Positions 1-11,115 of a stretch of DNA of 64,000 nt are shown one piece after another. How positions within the stretch are numbered: position 1 is the first letter of the stretch; every line of letters starts with the position of its first letter. Source of the stretch: Buddleja alternifolia (Eukaryota > Streptophyta > Magnoliopsida > Lamiales > Scrophulariaceae); assembly GCA_019426215.1 (NCBI GenBank), contig CM033392.1, forward strand, positions 33,958,814-34,022,813. The letters are read 5' to 3'. The translations under genes and the position numbers were made by a program. Under the pieces are notes generated by a model, which made no database searches, was not told where the DNA came from, and worked only from the letters and a program-made list of their open reading frames with translations.

Positions 1-655
1 CTATTCAGATATCCCAAGTTGTTTGAACTTCTAAAATCAAACAAACCCGCGACTAAACTCTCAACCTCTTTCATCTGAGTGAGAAAGTTGTTGATTCTAC
101 AAGTAGCATTTTTGTGTGAGAGAAGCTTGTTGAAGAAGGTCTTCATTGAAGCTGAAGTCTGTGTGATCAACGAGCTTAAGATCATCTTTGTTTTCATCTA
201 TTTTGTAGAAGCCTCTGTGTGATCATTCAATAATCAATCTACTGAATTTCCTCCAAGCGCAAAGGAGAAGAAGGACGTAGCTGGGATTACATCACCCAGT
301 GAACCTTATACATCTTGTGTTATTTACTGCTTTATTGATTTACCTTACATTTTCATATTATTTCTTTGAAAAGGCATTAAAACGGTTAAGCGACTAATTG
401 GCAAAAGAGAACGCTAAGCTTAAAACCATCTTCGCTGTACTAACCTTGATCGAGTGATTAAAACATTACCCTACTTTGGTAATTGTTGAAATCACTAAGT
501 TTAAGTTATCTAATCCTGAAGTGCCTGATCTAGCGCTCAGCTTACTAAGCGTTCCAAATCTTCAAAAGTGATACGAAATTTTTAAAGTCAACAAAGACTT
601 CAGGGTCTATTCAACCCCCCTTCTAGACCCTTTTGTATGCCACTTGGGACCATCA
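1..655 (+). repeat. 5' LTR of element A, 3' portion only
   Basis: This matches the downstream two-fifths of the LTR at 11116-12589, beginning at about 11943 of that copy, and the LTR at 25035-26443. It ends in CATCA, followed two bases later by the primer-binding site, which fixes the LTR end. It keeps about 20 bases near 565 that are missing from A's 3' LTR. The upstream part, including the promoter, is outside the window. Confidence 0.9.
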
Positions 656-657
656 AG

Positions 658-668
658 TGGTATCAGAG
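658..668 (+). other. Primer-binding site, initiator-Met tRNA type (element A)
   Basis: TGGTATCAGAG follows the LTR end and is the standard plant copia primer site complementary to the 3' end of initiator methionine tRNA. It marks the start of the internal region. Confidence 0.85.
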
Positions 669-764
669 TGATTGAAGTAGAAACCTAAGAATTTCCAAGT
701 GTAATTGATTGTTAAGATTCATTTTTCAAAAACTCAGTCGCTTTATTTTTGAAAATCTATTATT

Positions 765-2518
765 ATGACTTTTGACAAAATGCCTAAGTTGATTGAGTCA
801 AACTATGACTCTTGGAAACTTAGAGCATTCGCTTATCATTGCTCATGCGATAATGAGATGTGTGATGTAATTACAGATGTCTCCATTCAGATCATGAAAG
901 TTATAACTCGAGTCCCTTGGAGCGACTGAAGCGACTTCAGATAGTTATGTCGAGAAACCTAAGTTAGAATGAATGCCAAAAGATAGAAAAAAAGCTAACT
1001 CGTATAATGTTGGACGAAGAGTTCTTTGATGAGCGCTAATAGATAATGATGGACTGTTCAACAAGATTAAGTTATGTAAGACTTCAAAAGAAATATGGGA
1101 TAAATTGGCTAGTGTATGTGAAGGTTCAGCACAGATGAAGGAGAACCAACTCTCCATAGCCATGCAAAGATTTGAGCATTTCAAGATGTAGCCCAACGAG
1201 ACGCTAGATAAATTGGACGCAAGGTTTACTTCGCTCATTACAGAATTAGCGTCACTTGATAAGGAGTTGACCAACAAGGAGATGGTCAACAAGATATTCA
1301 TAAGTCTTCCAAGCAAATATTTGATAAAGACTGTAGCCATTAGAGAATCATAGACATTGGAGATTCTAACCCCAGAACATGTGTTTTCAAAGTTAAGGGC
1401 ATTTGTGTTCAAATTGGGTGAAGTCAGCAACACTTCGACTCCAGCGACTTAATCGGGAGCTTTAATCGCTACTACTAAAATTAAAGTAAAGCGGTTAGTG
1501 AGGTGAAAGCGATAGAATCAAACGAGGAAAAAGAGATGGCTTTATTAGTCAAGAAATTCAAGAATTTTTTAAGATATGAAAAGAGAAATCCTATTGGACA
1601 AACCTCATTTCAAACTCCTCCTGCTGCACAAGCACTTTAGTACTAAGTGCCAGTGTATTCTGCTCCTCAAACCGTTAGCGCCAGTTCAATACCAAGCGCC
1701 TCCATCTCCGACTCAAAATCTCTCAGCGCCAGTGGCTTACAAAAGGTTATCAACTGAACAGAAAATGAAAACTAACCTTCGTTATAACTGCAGGAAACCA
1801 GGGCACTACCAGGTAAATTTCCTTTGTCCAAATGTGTCTAAGCCCACAAAAGAGGACCATGCGGATAGAAACCAATTCAGGAGCAACCTTCGACAACAAG
1901 GTTTGCTAGCGGAATATGAACCATTTTTCGCATCTGAAGAGGACTTGGAATCATCATATGAGAGCAGAAATCATGAGCCATCAAGAGACTCAGCACTAAT
2001 TTGTCTCGTGGCGAGATATGAAGAAGCATCTGATTACTCGCTATCTAAGGTAACCACTAAATGAACCTAAAGACAATGGTAAGGGGCCAAATGAGAAGGT
2101 CAACGCCAACTCAGGTAATAAGGAGAAGACGAAAGTGAATGATTCACAAAATAATGTACACCCAAATGCTTAAAAGGTTAAGGATAAACCTTCTACAAGT
2201 GAATTAAACGCTAAGCATCAATCGCCAAAAGTGACTCCTAAGCCAGTGCCGAGGAAATACCAGCATCAATATCCTCAAAGATCTAGATCATATTATCGAT
2301 ATTATGATGATTATGATTATGATTACGACTATGATTACTATTATAATCGAGGATATTATTATACACCTAAGAAGCACACACAACACAAACCAAAACCCAA
2401 GAAGGCCAGTCCTCCCGTAATGAAGACCAGGCAAATATGGTTTCCGAAAGTTTTAATTCAAAGTAAGACTACTAACGTTGAAGGACCCAAGATAAAATGG
2501 GTACCTAAGAAGAATTAG
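765..2518 (+). pseudogene. gag: gag of element A (capsid/nucleocapsid), broken
   Basis: The reading frame starts at the ATG at 765 (MTFDKMPKLIES...), which resembles copia gag N-termini, and breaks within about 55 codons. Later fragments continue it. The piece at about 1576-2064 holds a decayed zinc knuckle in which the first Cys is Arg and the spacing before the last Cys is too long. The piece at 2231-2518 is very rich in Tyr and Asp, then Lys and Pro, and ends in a WVPKKN-like run just before the protease. In the family, gag forms the cytoplasmic particle and packages RNA. Several stops and frameshifts rule out a functional product. The region around 945-1433 is open on the minus strand only as a shadow of this gag. 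Confidence 0.75.
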
Positions 2519-2529
2519 AACTACCCTTT

Positions 2530-3940
2530 AAATGCAAGTACCTAGAGCAAACACTGATACCTCAGTTTGGTACATTGATAGTGGGTCGTCAAGGCAGATG
2601 ACTGGCTCAAAGGATCACTTGGTCAACTATCGTGCAACCAATGGTCATTAAGTTGTTTTTGGTGATAACTCCAAATGTAAAACCAAAGGTCTGGGTATCA
2701 TTCATAGGGGGAACATCATGACAAGTGATGTATATTATGTTGAGGGTCTTAAGCATAATTTATTGAGCATAAGTCAATTTTGTGATAAAGGCTTTGAGGT
2801 CAAATTTTCAAGCGACTGTTGCTATATTAATGACGCTAAGACTAAATCTACAAAATTAAAAGGAAATAGAACAAACAATGTGTATTTGGTAGATTGGGGT
2901 TCAACAATAGATAATTACCCTACATGATTGGTTGCTATAAATCAAAATGAATTGGGTTGGTTATGGAATAGAAAAATCAATTCAACTTTAAGGCAATCTC
3001 TGAAATAAATTCGCTAAATCTAGTAGAGGGATTACCTAAAGGTTCCTTTGATAAAAATCACTTATGTGATGCATGTCAAATGGGTAAACAAGTTAAATCA
3101 TCTTTTAAGAAGAAACCTCATCTATCTATTTCTAGAGTTCTTGAATTATTGCATCTAGATTTGTTTGGTCCTATTCAAATCATGAGTGTTAGTGGTAAAA
3201 AGTATTCACTAGTAATAGTTGATGATTTCTCTCACTATACATGGGTAGAATTCTTAGCGACCAAAGATGAAACTAGTGACAAGCTCACAGAACTAATTCC
3301 TCAATTACAAACTTCAAAAGATTTAAAAGTGACGAGAATTAGAAGTGATAGAGGAACTGAATTTATTAACCGTATTACTGAGAAGTTTTGTATAGATATT
3401 GGAATATTTCATAAGTATTTTGTTCCTAAAACACCTCAACAAAATTGAGTGACTGAGCGATGGAACAGAACACTTAAAGAAGCCGTTAGAACAATGTTAG
3501 CAAAGTCTAAGCTGCCTCAAATGTTTTGCGTCGAAGCAATCAATACCGCTTGTTACACTCATAACCGGTGTATGATCAACAAGCAACATGAAAAGACTCG
3601 ATATGAGTTGTGGAAGGGACGTAAGCCAAATGTTTCATATTTTCATGTATTTGGTTCAAAATGTTTCATTCATAACAATGGATCCCACAATCTAAAGACA
3701 TTTGATCCTAAAGCGGATGAGGGAATCTTTCTAGGCTACACCAAGAATGGAAAGAGTTTTCACACCCTAAATAAGATGAAATGTAAGGCTGAAGAATCTA
3801 TTCATGTTGTGTTTGATGATGCTAATCAAGAACGGAGTAAGGTTAATGTTGATGATGTAGGAGTTGACGATCTTGTCCAACAAGCATCACAATACCCAAT
3901 CCTAAGGTTACTCGTGAGCTTATTATTGATGATCTTGTAA
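2530..3940 (+). pseudogene. pol: Protease and integrase part of pol, element A
   Basis: The protease active-site motif is visible near 2575 as WYIDSGSSRQMTGS, so the catalytic Asp is kept; Sireviruses usually have DSGCSRHMTG. A conserved NLLSISQFCDKG block follows at about 2755. The integrase zinc-binding part near 3060 is poor (CDACQMGK). The catalytic core runs from about 3120 with a DLFGP block, DDFSHYTWV and RSDRGTEF. A TGA at 3446 interrupts the conserved TPQQNG motif, where the Gly codon has mutated; the next fragment continues with ERWNRTLKEAVRTM. The role in the family is polyprotein cleavage and cDNA integration. This copy is dead. Confidence 0.85.
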
Positions 3941-4150
3941 GAAACACTGATGATCATGAAGAGAATGATCATCAAGAGCAAATTGGAACTGTGAATGATG
4001 TAGCGACTGCACAAGGCTCAAGCGATTGATAATCAAGAGTCTCTCAACCTTTTCTAACCAAATCGAAAATGGCTTAGAGATCATCCACCAGAGCTAGTTA
4101 TTGGAGATATTGGAGCATCTGTTAGAACTAGGGCTTCTACAATTAATGAG

Positions 4151-5680
4151 GCCATGTTCACAAGTTTTCTATCTAAAATAGAACCAAAGAAAGTAGATGA
4201 AGCGCTTAGTGATTCAAGTTGGGTAGAAGCTATGCAAGAGGAGCTAAACCAATTTGAGAAAAGTAAGTTTTGGATGCCAGTACCAAGACCAACTCACTAA
4301 GGAGTTATTGGGACTAGATGTGTTTTTAGGAACAAGATGGACGAAGATGGTATTGTTATAAGAAACATACCCAAATTAGTCGCTCAGGGTTATTGCCAAG
4401 AAGAGGGTATTGGTTTTGATGAGACGAATGCCCCAGTAGCCCGCCTAGAAGTGATTCGGATGTTTTGAGCGTTTTCCGCATTCAATAAGTTCACAGTGTA
4501 TCAAATGGACGTGAATAATGCATTCCTGAGTGGTAAACTCCAAGAAGAAGTATACGTGGAGCAACCCCCAGAATTCATCGACAACCATGGCAAATATATG
4601 GTCTACAAATTGGATAAGGCACTTTATAGCCTTAAACAAACACCAAGAGCATGGTATAACATTCTCTCTATCTTTCTTATAGGTAAAGGCTTTTCAAAAG
4701 GCAGCTTTGATACAACATTATTTAAAAATACCCAAAATGAAGATATTTTCTTAGTCCAAATTTATGTTGATAATATAATATTCGGCTCTACTAATAAGCG
4801 ATTGTGTGAGAAATGAGCATGATGGGTGAATTAACTTTCTTCTTACGATTACAAGTTTAACAACTCCTTAATGGCATATTTATAAACCAAGCTAAATATA
4901 CAAGAGATATGATTCAGAAATTTGGTATGGAAAATGCATCATCTTCTAAAATTCCAATGAGCCAAACGCTTAAGTTAGATAAATATGAAAGTATGCATGT
5001 AGGCCTGGTATCACTAATTAAAGAGGTATCATTGGATCACTTCTTTATCTTACTGCTAGTAGGCCTGATATTATGTTTTTGGTATGCATGTGTGCACGTT
5101 TCCAATCTGATCCAAAAGAGTCACACTTAATTGCTACCAAGAGAATCCTTAAATAACTAAAAGGCACACAAAATGTGGGCTTATGGTATCAAAGGACTCT
5201 CCTTTTGAACTAATTAGTTATTCAGACGCAAATTTTGCAAGATGCAAAATAGATAGAAAAAGCACTAGTGGTACATATCAATTTCTAGGTGATAGATTGA
5301 TTTCATGGCATAGTAAGAAGCAACAATCCATAGCGACTTCTACCGCTGAGGAAGAGTATGTAGCTGCTGGAAGCTATTATGCACAAACCCTTTGGATGAG
5401 GCAACAACTTAAAGATTATAGAATCCTCTTAGGTTCTACCCTATTCCTTTGTGATAGCCAAAGTACTTTAGCTATGACTTAAAACCCAGTTCTTCATTCT
5501 AGAACTAAACGCATTGACATTTGCTACCATTTCTTGCGTGACCATGTTCAAAAGAAACATATATCCATGCATTTTATTGTAACTGACAAACAATTGGAAG
5601 ATATCTTCACAAAAGCGCTCAACGAACAATATTTTCTCACTTTGAGAAGTGAACTAGGTATGGTTGATCTAAACGCCTAA
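4151..5680 (+). pseudogene. pol: Reverse transcriptase and RNase H part of pol, element A
   Basis: RT begins around the ALSDSSWVEAMQEELNQF block near 4200 and includes the QMDVNNAFLSG block at about 4500. The catalytic box near 4770 reads YVDN instead of YVDD, so one of the paired metal-binding Asp residues is lost. RNase H follows, with DRKSTSG near 5250, a good E-Y-V-A-A block at about 5350 and the C-terminal ALNEQYFLTLRSELGM ending in TAA at 5678-5680. Stops (for example at 4466 and 4814) and a deletion after the YVDN box break the frame. It is clearly homologous to 13374-14981 in element B, which keeps YVDD. Confidence 0.88.
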
Positions 5681-6529
5681 TCATGAAGCATCATTTTTTT
5701 ATAGGCATATAACATAGCCGGAATTCACTTTAATAATATGTCTAAAGCGTTTTTCAATTGAAATAAGTTATCCATTTTAGGGGGAACTTTAAAATTGTAA
5801 TTATTCCAATAAGTAAGCGATTATGATAAAAAAATGACCTTGAAGATACTATACATTGATCATTAGCGTTTACTTTGTTCATGAAAATTTGATGGCTCAT
5901 AAAATAAAAAGTTTCATTTCCAAACAGCGATTAAATTTTATTCGAGTTAACTTCAAAAAGACTTCAGCATTAAGAATATTCCCATTTAAATGCTAAGTAA
6001 CTTTTCCGAAAAAATATGCATTGTTTTCATCGCTAAAGGGTAGCTTGTGGATAAGTCCAAAAGACAAGATTTGATAACTGCCCACACATCCCCATCAAAT
6101 CAAACTGACAGTTTTTTACCACTATCCAAAATAGGTTGTTCAACATATGTACTTGCCTGGGTACGTGTCAGTGTACCAACAAGCACGTGAACCCCACGCT
6201 GAAAATTTCAAAAACTTAAACATTTTTTGAAAAAGTAACTATGGATTTCAAAGTTTATTTATTTACTACAGTTACCTAATTTTTTGCCTCATTTACATCT
6301 GTTTTTATTATTAAACGGTCAAGATTCAATGAATTTCATTTCCAAATTAACTGCCATTACTTGTGGCACTAATCCAAGCAATTGTGGAGTTACTTTTGCC
6401 CTCTATTTAAACCCCTTGAATTTTTACAGAAAAACTTTATCACTACCAAAATATCTTGCTGTAAAAGTTCATTTTCTCTCTAAGGCAAAAAGTTTATTCT
6501 CTCTCCTCAAAAATTCTTCAAACTCTTCA
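5681..6529 (+). other. Non-coding spacer between pol and ORF3, element A
   Basis: This is AT-rich with no ORF of interest. It is homologous to the spacer at 14982-15804 in element B. It probably carries the leader of whatever transcript expresses ORF3, but no promoter or splice site could be assigned with confidence. Confidence 0.5.
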
Positions 6530-7766
6530 ATGGCGCCACCAAAGTCATCTTCTTCCACTGCGGAAAAGCTACCAAACCTATGGGTTTCAACGCAGGTTTC
6601 CTTCTTAACTGGGACTACCTGTTCAGTAACAAAAATTTCCGATGAGGGAAATTCTTGCTCTCATTGATGAATCCGACCTGAAAAACCTTTTGACCTCTCA
6701 CTCTCTTCTGCATGAGGATGGAGTTAAACACTTCTCCAAGAATTGTGTCATTTATGCAGACATCAACTTCATCACTTGTTCTTTTCCATCTCTTGAAACA
6801 TCTTTTGTTCTTACTGCCAAACTCATTGCTGGCCTTTGCAACTGCCATCTAATGGCTGTGAGGTAGAAGACGTGGCCATGGGTGCTTCAACCAAAGTGTG
6901 GGAATTGGTTCGACATGATGAAGCAGATGCAAACTACTCATACAATTTCAAGAAAAATGACATGAAAGGAGAATGTGTCATTTTGGCTGACATCTGTGCG
7001 AAGATGATAGAGTGCAGAAAGGATTCCTTTAAGATTTCAATAATCTAGTTTAAGATGATGATTGATGTGTTGACCAGGCTAAAAGTCAACTGAGCTTTGT
7101 ATGTTTTCAATCGCTTTAAGGCAGTGATGTAAACGTCCATCAATCCTAAGCCATACGGGATTTTGTTAAGTTTTCTTCTTAGCGCTTGTGGTTTCACTAT
7201 TTCTAAGGGATCCAAAGTGCCAGCTACTAAGTTTTATGGCAAGAAAATGATCGGTGAGTTGGTACACCCCAAGCGTCATGGTGGTGCAGCGGTTCCAAAA
7301 GAGAAGCGCGGGCGTCTCCTGGCTGAAGGCCTCGCTGAAGGTGACGTCCAAGTTCATGGTAATGATGAGGATCAAGCAAGTTCCTCCTCTTTAAATGAGC
7401 CACCAAAAGTTGTCGTTAAGCGACCCAAGAGAAAGGTTGCTGTGAAAGTCGCTGAGCCATCCCAGCCAGCGAAGAAATAGAAGAAAGACAAGAAAGAGAA
7501 TAAGAAGGAGAAGTCTCATTCCCCTTCCCTAGAGAAAACCCCTTCTCCTCCTCCAGTGACTACCATTTCGCCCAAGAGGGAAGAAAAAGTGGAAGTGCCG
7601 CTTGCTCGTATATGCACACCCTGGTCCACTCCCAGAAGTTCTACAAGCAATCCAGCAGAACCAGCGCTTGAAGAATCTTCCAATGTTCCACCTCCTCCTC
7701 CATCTTCAGAACCAATTGCTGAACTTGTTCCTGAAGCTCTCTCAATGGAGTTAGCTAGCAATTGGG

Positions 7767-7845
7767 GTAAGTACTTGTCTTAGACAATTTAGTTTATCCT
7801 TTCCCTGTGTTTTTCTTTTTAAAGCTAGGATAAATTGCTTTTCAG
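7767..7845 (+). other. Putative 79-nt spliceosomal intron 1 in ORF3 (element A)
   Basis: The donor GTAAGT at 7767 and acceptor TTTTCAG ending at 7845 flank a T-rich, stop-containing segment. Removing exactly 79 bases joins the ASNW frame to an open frame of about 59 codons that runs to the next donor. The intron is phase 1. This is inferred from sequence only, without transcript support. Confidence 0.6.
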
Positions 7846-8025
7846 CCTATAGAGAATATAACATCCAGTATAAGCCGAATTTATTAGAAGGATTCAATAT
7901 TCCTATACGTGCTGATCCCCCCACTTCCTTATCCCTTGAAGTTGAAGAAGTCCCGAAGCCTGAGGCTGTGGAAACAGAAGTTCCTATAGATGAAGCGACT
8001 ACAGTAGTAGAAGATAGTCCTCAGG

Positions 8026-8104
8026 GTAAGTGTTTATGTATGTTATATCTCAATTTATACTTAGTAGCAATGTTTTGTGTTTCTCAAACACTTGTATGTG
8101 TCCG
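8026..8104 (+). other. Putative intron 2 in ORF3 (element A), acceptor decayed
   Basis: The donor GTAAGTGTTT follows the DSPQ codons and is also phase 1. Alignment with element B puts the acceptor near 8104, where A has CCG in place of the CAG seen in B. The right end is therefore approximate and this copy would probably not splice normally. Confidence 0.5.
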
Positions 8105-10847
8105 TTCAAAGTGCACAAGTTACTGATGCACCTCCCCATTCAAAGGCATACCTAGATTTGGACGTTGATTTATCAATGGTGGTGAAAATTGCAAGAGAAT
8201 TACACTCTCCTTCCAGACACTGAAATCTCACCAGCAAAGAAAGCGACTGTGGATGCTGAGTGGTCGATAGAAGTGGCTGAGATTATTCCCACACCAACTG
8301 GTCCTCCCCCTCAAGCGGTCACTTTCTTTCCCAGATGCTATACTGAAGACTTGGAATATTATTATTTCTGGAGACAAACGAATCTTAGGCAATTGATTGA
8401 TATAGAGCTCAATTTTCAGACTAACCTCCACAATTTATCTCTTTCAAACACTCATAAGTCTATTATATTTGAAACGCATGCAAACAGTGGAGTCACTATG
8501 ATGAAAGAAATTATTGCTCGCTTGGAGTATTTGGAAACTCCACAAAAGGATTTGGCAGAGTTCGAGAGCAAACGCTTTCAAGAAGTCGTGAAGAGCATGA
8601 AACTCAACTATCCATTCCACCAAACTCAAGTCCAGATAAGGAATCCTTAGATGGGCAATTAGGGAAAGAATCCAGATGAGGAACAGCTGAACAAGATAGG
8701 CTATTCAGCGCTCCCCAAAGTTGCCCATTCTGAAGCCAACAAGACTTCCAAGAAGCCGCTACAATTATGGAAGGGAAAGGGTGTTATGTTTCAAGATCAC
8801 CCTAACCCTATCAACTTTTGGATTGACGATGAAGCTAGAGAATTCCTTGCTAGAGTTTGGATAGAAAATTATGAAGAAGAGAAGCATCGATTCAAGCAAT
8901 TGCTAACTACAAAGATTGATACAGAACTCGTTGAACACTCAGAAAACGCTGGATAATGGATACATCCAGATGGGCAGAGGAATTTGTTTTGCATTGTCAT
9001 ACTATTGATGAGATGATAAGGTATTCATTTTTGTTTAATTTTGGAATAGAGTATAGGTATAGAGCATATGCTTTATTTTTGTTGCAGAGGCACGAGTTGC
9101 TTGTGGGTTCTGTAGATGCCTTACCTTACTTTAGAAGAGACATGGAAAGTTACATCCGCGAATTACTTAGATAAATAGGTCAAGGGGATTATGAGTTAAA
9201 CTTTGCTCAACGAATCCAGCTTGACTTAAATGAAGATGCTTCTACAAGCAAGCGGGATGCCCTTCCAGGACCAAGCGAAGCCCAATTTCAGTTAACCGAT
9301 GATTTTGCAGATTTTCACCATGAAAGACGAGCGATTGTTGAGAATGCCCAATCGCTGGATATCACTCTCAACTGGTTGAAGTGATTTCCATAGGTACAAC
9401 TTACATCCCGTCTTATTTTTCGAACGTAACATCAGAGTGGCCAAGTTTATTTCTTTAATCAGGGCAATGTATCAGGTGCTAGCTCAAGCGCTCATGCTAT
9501 TTTTGCTGGACTACAAGACACTTTACACTACTGGAGTAGAGTTCTCGGAAGACGCTGATCTAGCATTGAGCACTGAAACGCACGAAGACGCTATGATGTT
9601 TATTCCAAGAACTTTTTATCAGAGTTCAAGGCATGCTATGGAAGAAAGTGGCCCACTTTGGGTTGTGCCGGTGAAAAGAGATATCTCTGTGGAGTTCACA
9701 GAAGTTCAAACAGGGCTGGATCCTACTGTTGCAGATGTTGAAGTCGCAAACGCTGATATTCAGATGACATATGCCCCCAGCGTTACAGTGGTTGATACGC
9801 CCGTTGTTGAGCCGGTTGTTCAGATTGAGGAAGCGACTCAATCTCTCGAGTTAGCGATAGAAGAAGTACACGTTGAAATGGCCAAGGAGGTATTCATCAG
9901 AGATAAATCTAAAGGAAAGGCTGCCGTTTCTAGCTCGTATGGACTTATTCCATCCCCGGAGCATTCTTCTTAATCGGACTTAGACTCGAAAATTGATCAA
10001 GAGGCACGAGACTTTAGACCAGTCGTTCAGAACTCGCTCATCATGATCGAGGGTTCCTGCTCGAAGATGCTTGACAATCATGATATACATATGGAGTTAG
10101 TCTCTGACACTCGAAGTCGTGATATTGCAAACACTTCAACTAAGAGTACTATTGCAATGCTTGAAGCCTGGTTTCGCTTATCACTAACTTATCTGAGGAG
10201 TTCAATCGGTTATTAGCCCAGAATGCCTCAGCAGACACAATACTTCCAACTCTGTTACTCAAAGTATTGCTTAACAAGTCACTCTACTTGTTGATAAAGT
10301 AAGGTTGTTGTGGAGAGATATCGTTGAACTCAAGACTTTCCTTGATGATGGCAAGAAGGGGGAAGAGAAAAAAAAGCAACAACAGTCCAAGGCTAAAGGA
10401 AAAGCCTCACTGGAGCCAATATCCAAAACAGACAACAAAAATTGGCCCTCCGTGTTTGAAGAGATAGTGAGTTTAAAGAAGATGCTCACTAAGAAGAGTA
10501 AGCTAAGATACTTCTGAGACAGGCATAGGCTACCCCACCTTGATGTTGAGTTTTTAGAAGGTATGGGATTTCATCCATACGCGGCACCGCTGAGAAGACC
10601 TCTAAATTAGAAACCTTCCAACGACCGAATGCAGGACATTTACCATGATTTGATCAGAACGCTCGGGATCCCTCCAAGGGAGTGGGTGGAAAGGTTACTG
10701 GAGTTAAATTTAAGCGCTGAAAGAAAAAGTGAGGACTACAATGAAGTCTATCATACAACAATGACAGACATCGACCGAGCCCTCATGGATCTAGAAAATG
10801 AAATTCTTCAACAAGAAGAGGCTTCCAAGAACCGACAAAGAAACTGA

Positions 10848-11115
10848 TTTTATTGTTTTATCTTTTATTTCTTTGTGTATGATGTCGTTTTTTTTATGTT
10901 TACTTTTTTAGCATAAATCTTCTACTCTTTAAATTCTACATATATTAATGAATGTGATTTAACCCTGAAACATCTCGTTGAGGCTAATCTAACACTAGCT
11001 AACTTATCTAACTTTCTAACGCTAACTCATATTTATTTTGGGCTTTTCTTTAAACTCTTAAATTAAAAAAGAGTTGTAAGAGGTAAGGTCTTGACATCAT
11101 CAAAAAGGGGGAAAT
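10848..11115 (+). other. 3' untranslated segment and polypurine tract of element A
   Basis: About 250 bases of AT-rich non-coding sequence end in AAAAAGGGGGAAAT at 11102-11115, directly before the LTR. That run is the polypurine primer for plus-strand synthesis. Confidence 0.8.

Larger units (their letters stand above)
6530..10847 (+). pseudogene. Third ORF of Sirevirus-like element A (env-position protein), broken
   Basis: It starts at ATG 6530 (MAPPKSSSSTAEK) and ends at the TGA at 10845-10847. The original product would have been roughly 1,300-1,400 residues, longer than the roughly 650-residue env-like ORF I recall for SIRE1. Visible blocks: an N-terminal part with a GFNAGF-like motif; an ILADICAKMIECRKDSF block near 6990; a strongly basic, probably nuclear-targeting stretch RPKRKVAVKVAEPSQPAKK near 7420; Pro/Ser-rich linkers; an LARLEYLE-type helical block near 8515; Val/Glu-rich segments at 9700-9860; and a C-terminal Glu/Lys coiled coil ending near 10840. 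No signal peptide or clear membrane segment is seen, so the position is env-like but the protein does not look like an envelope. Two short introns are inferred. Frameshifts and stops are frequent. Function unknown. Confidence 0.7.
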
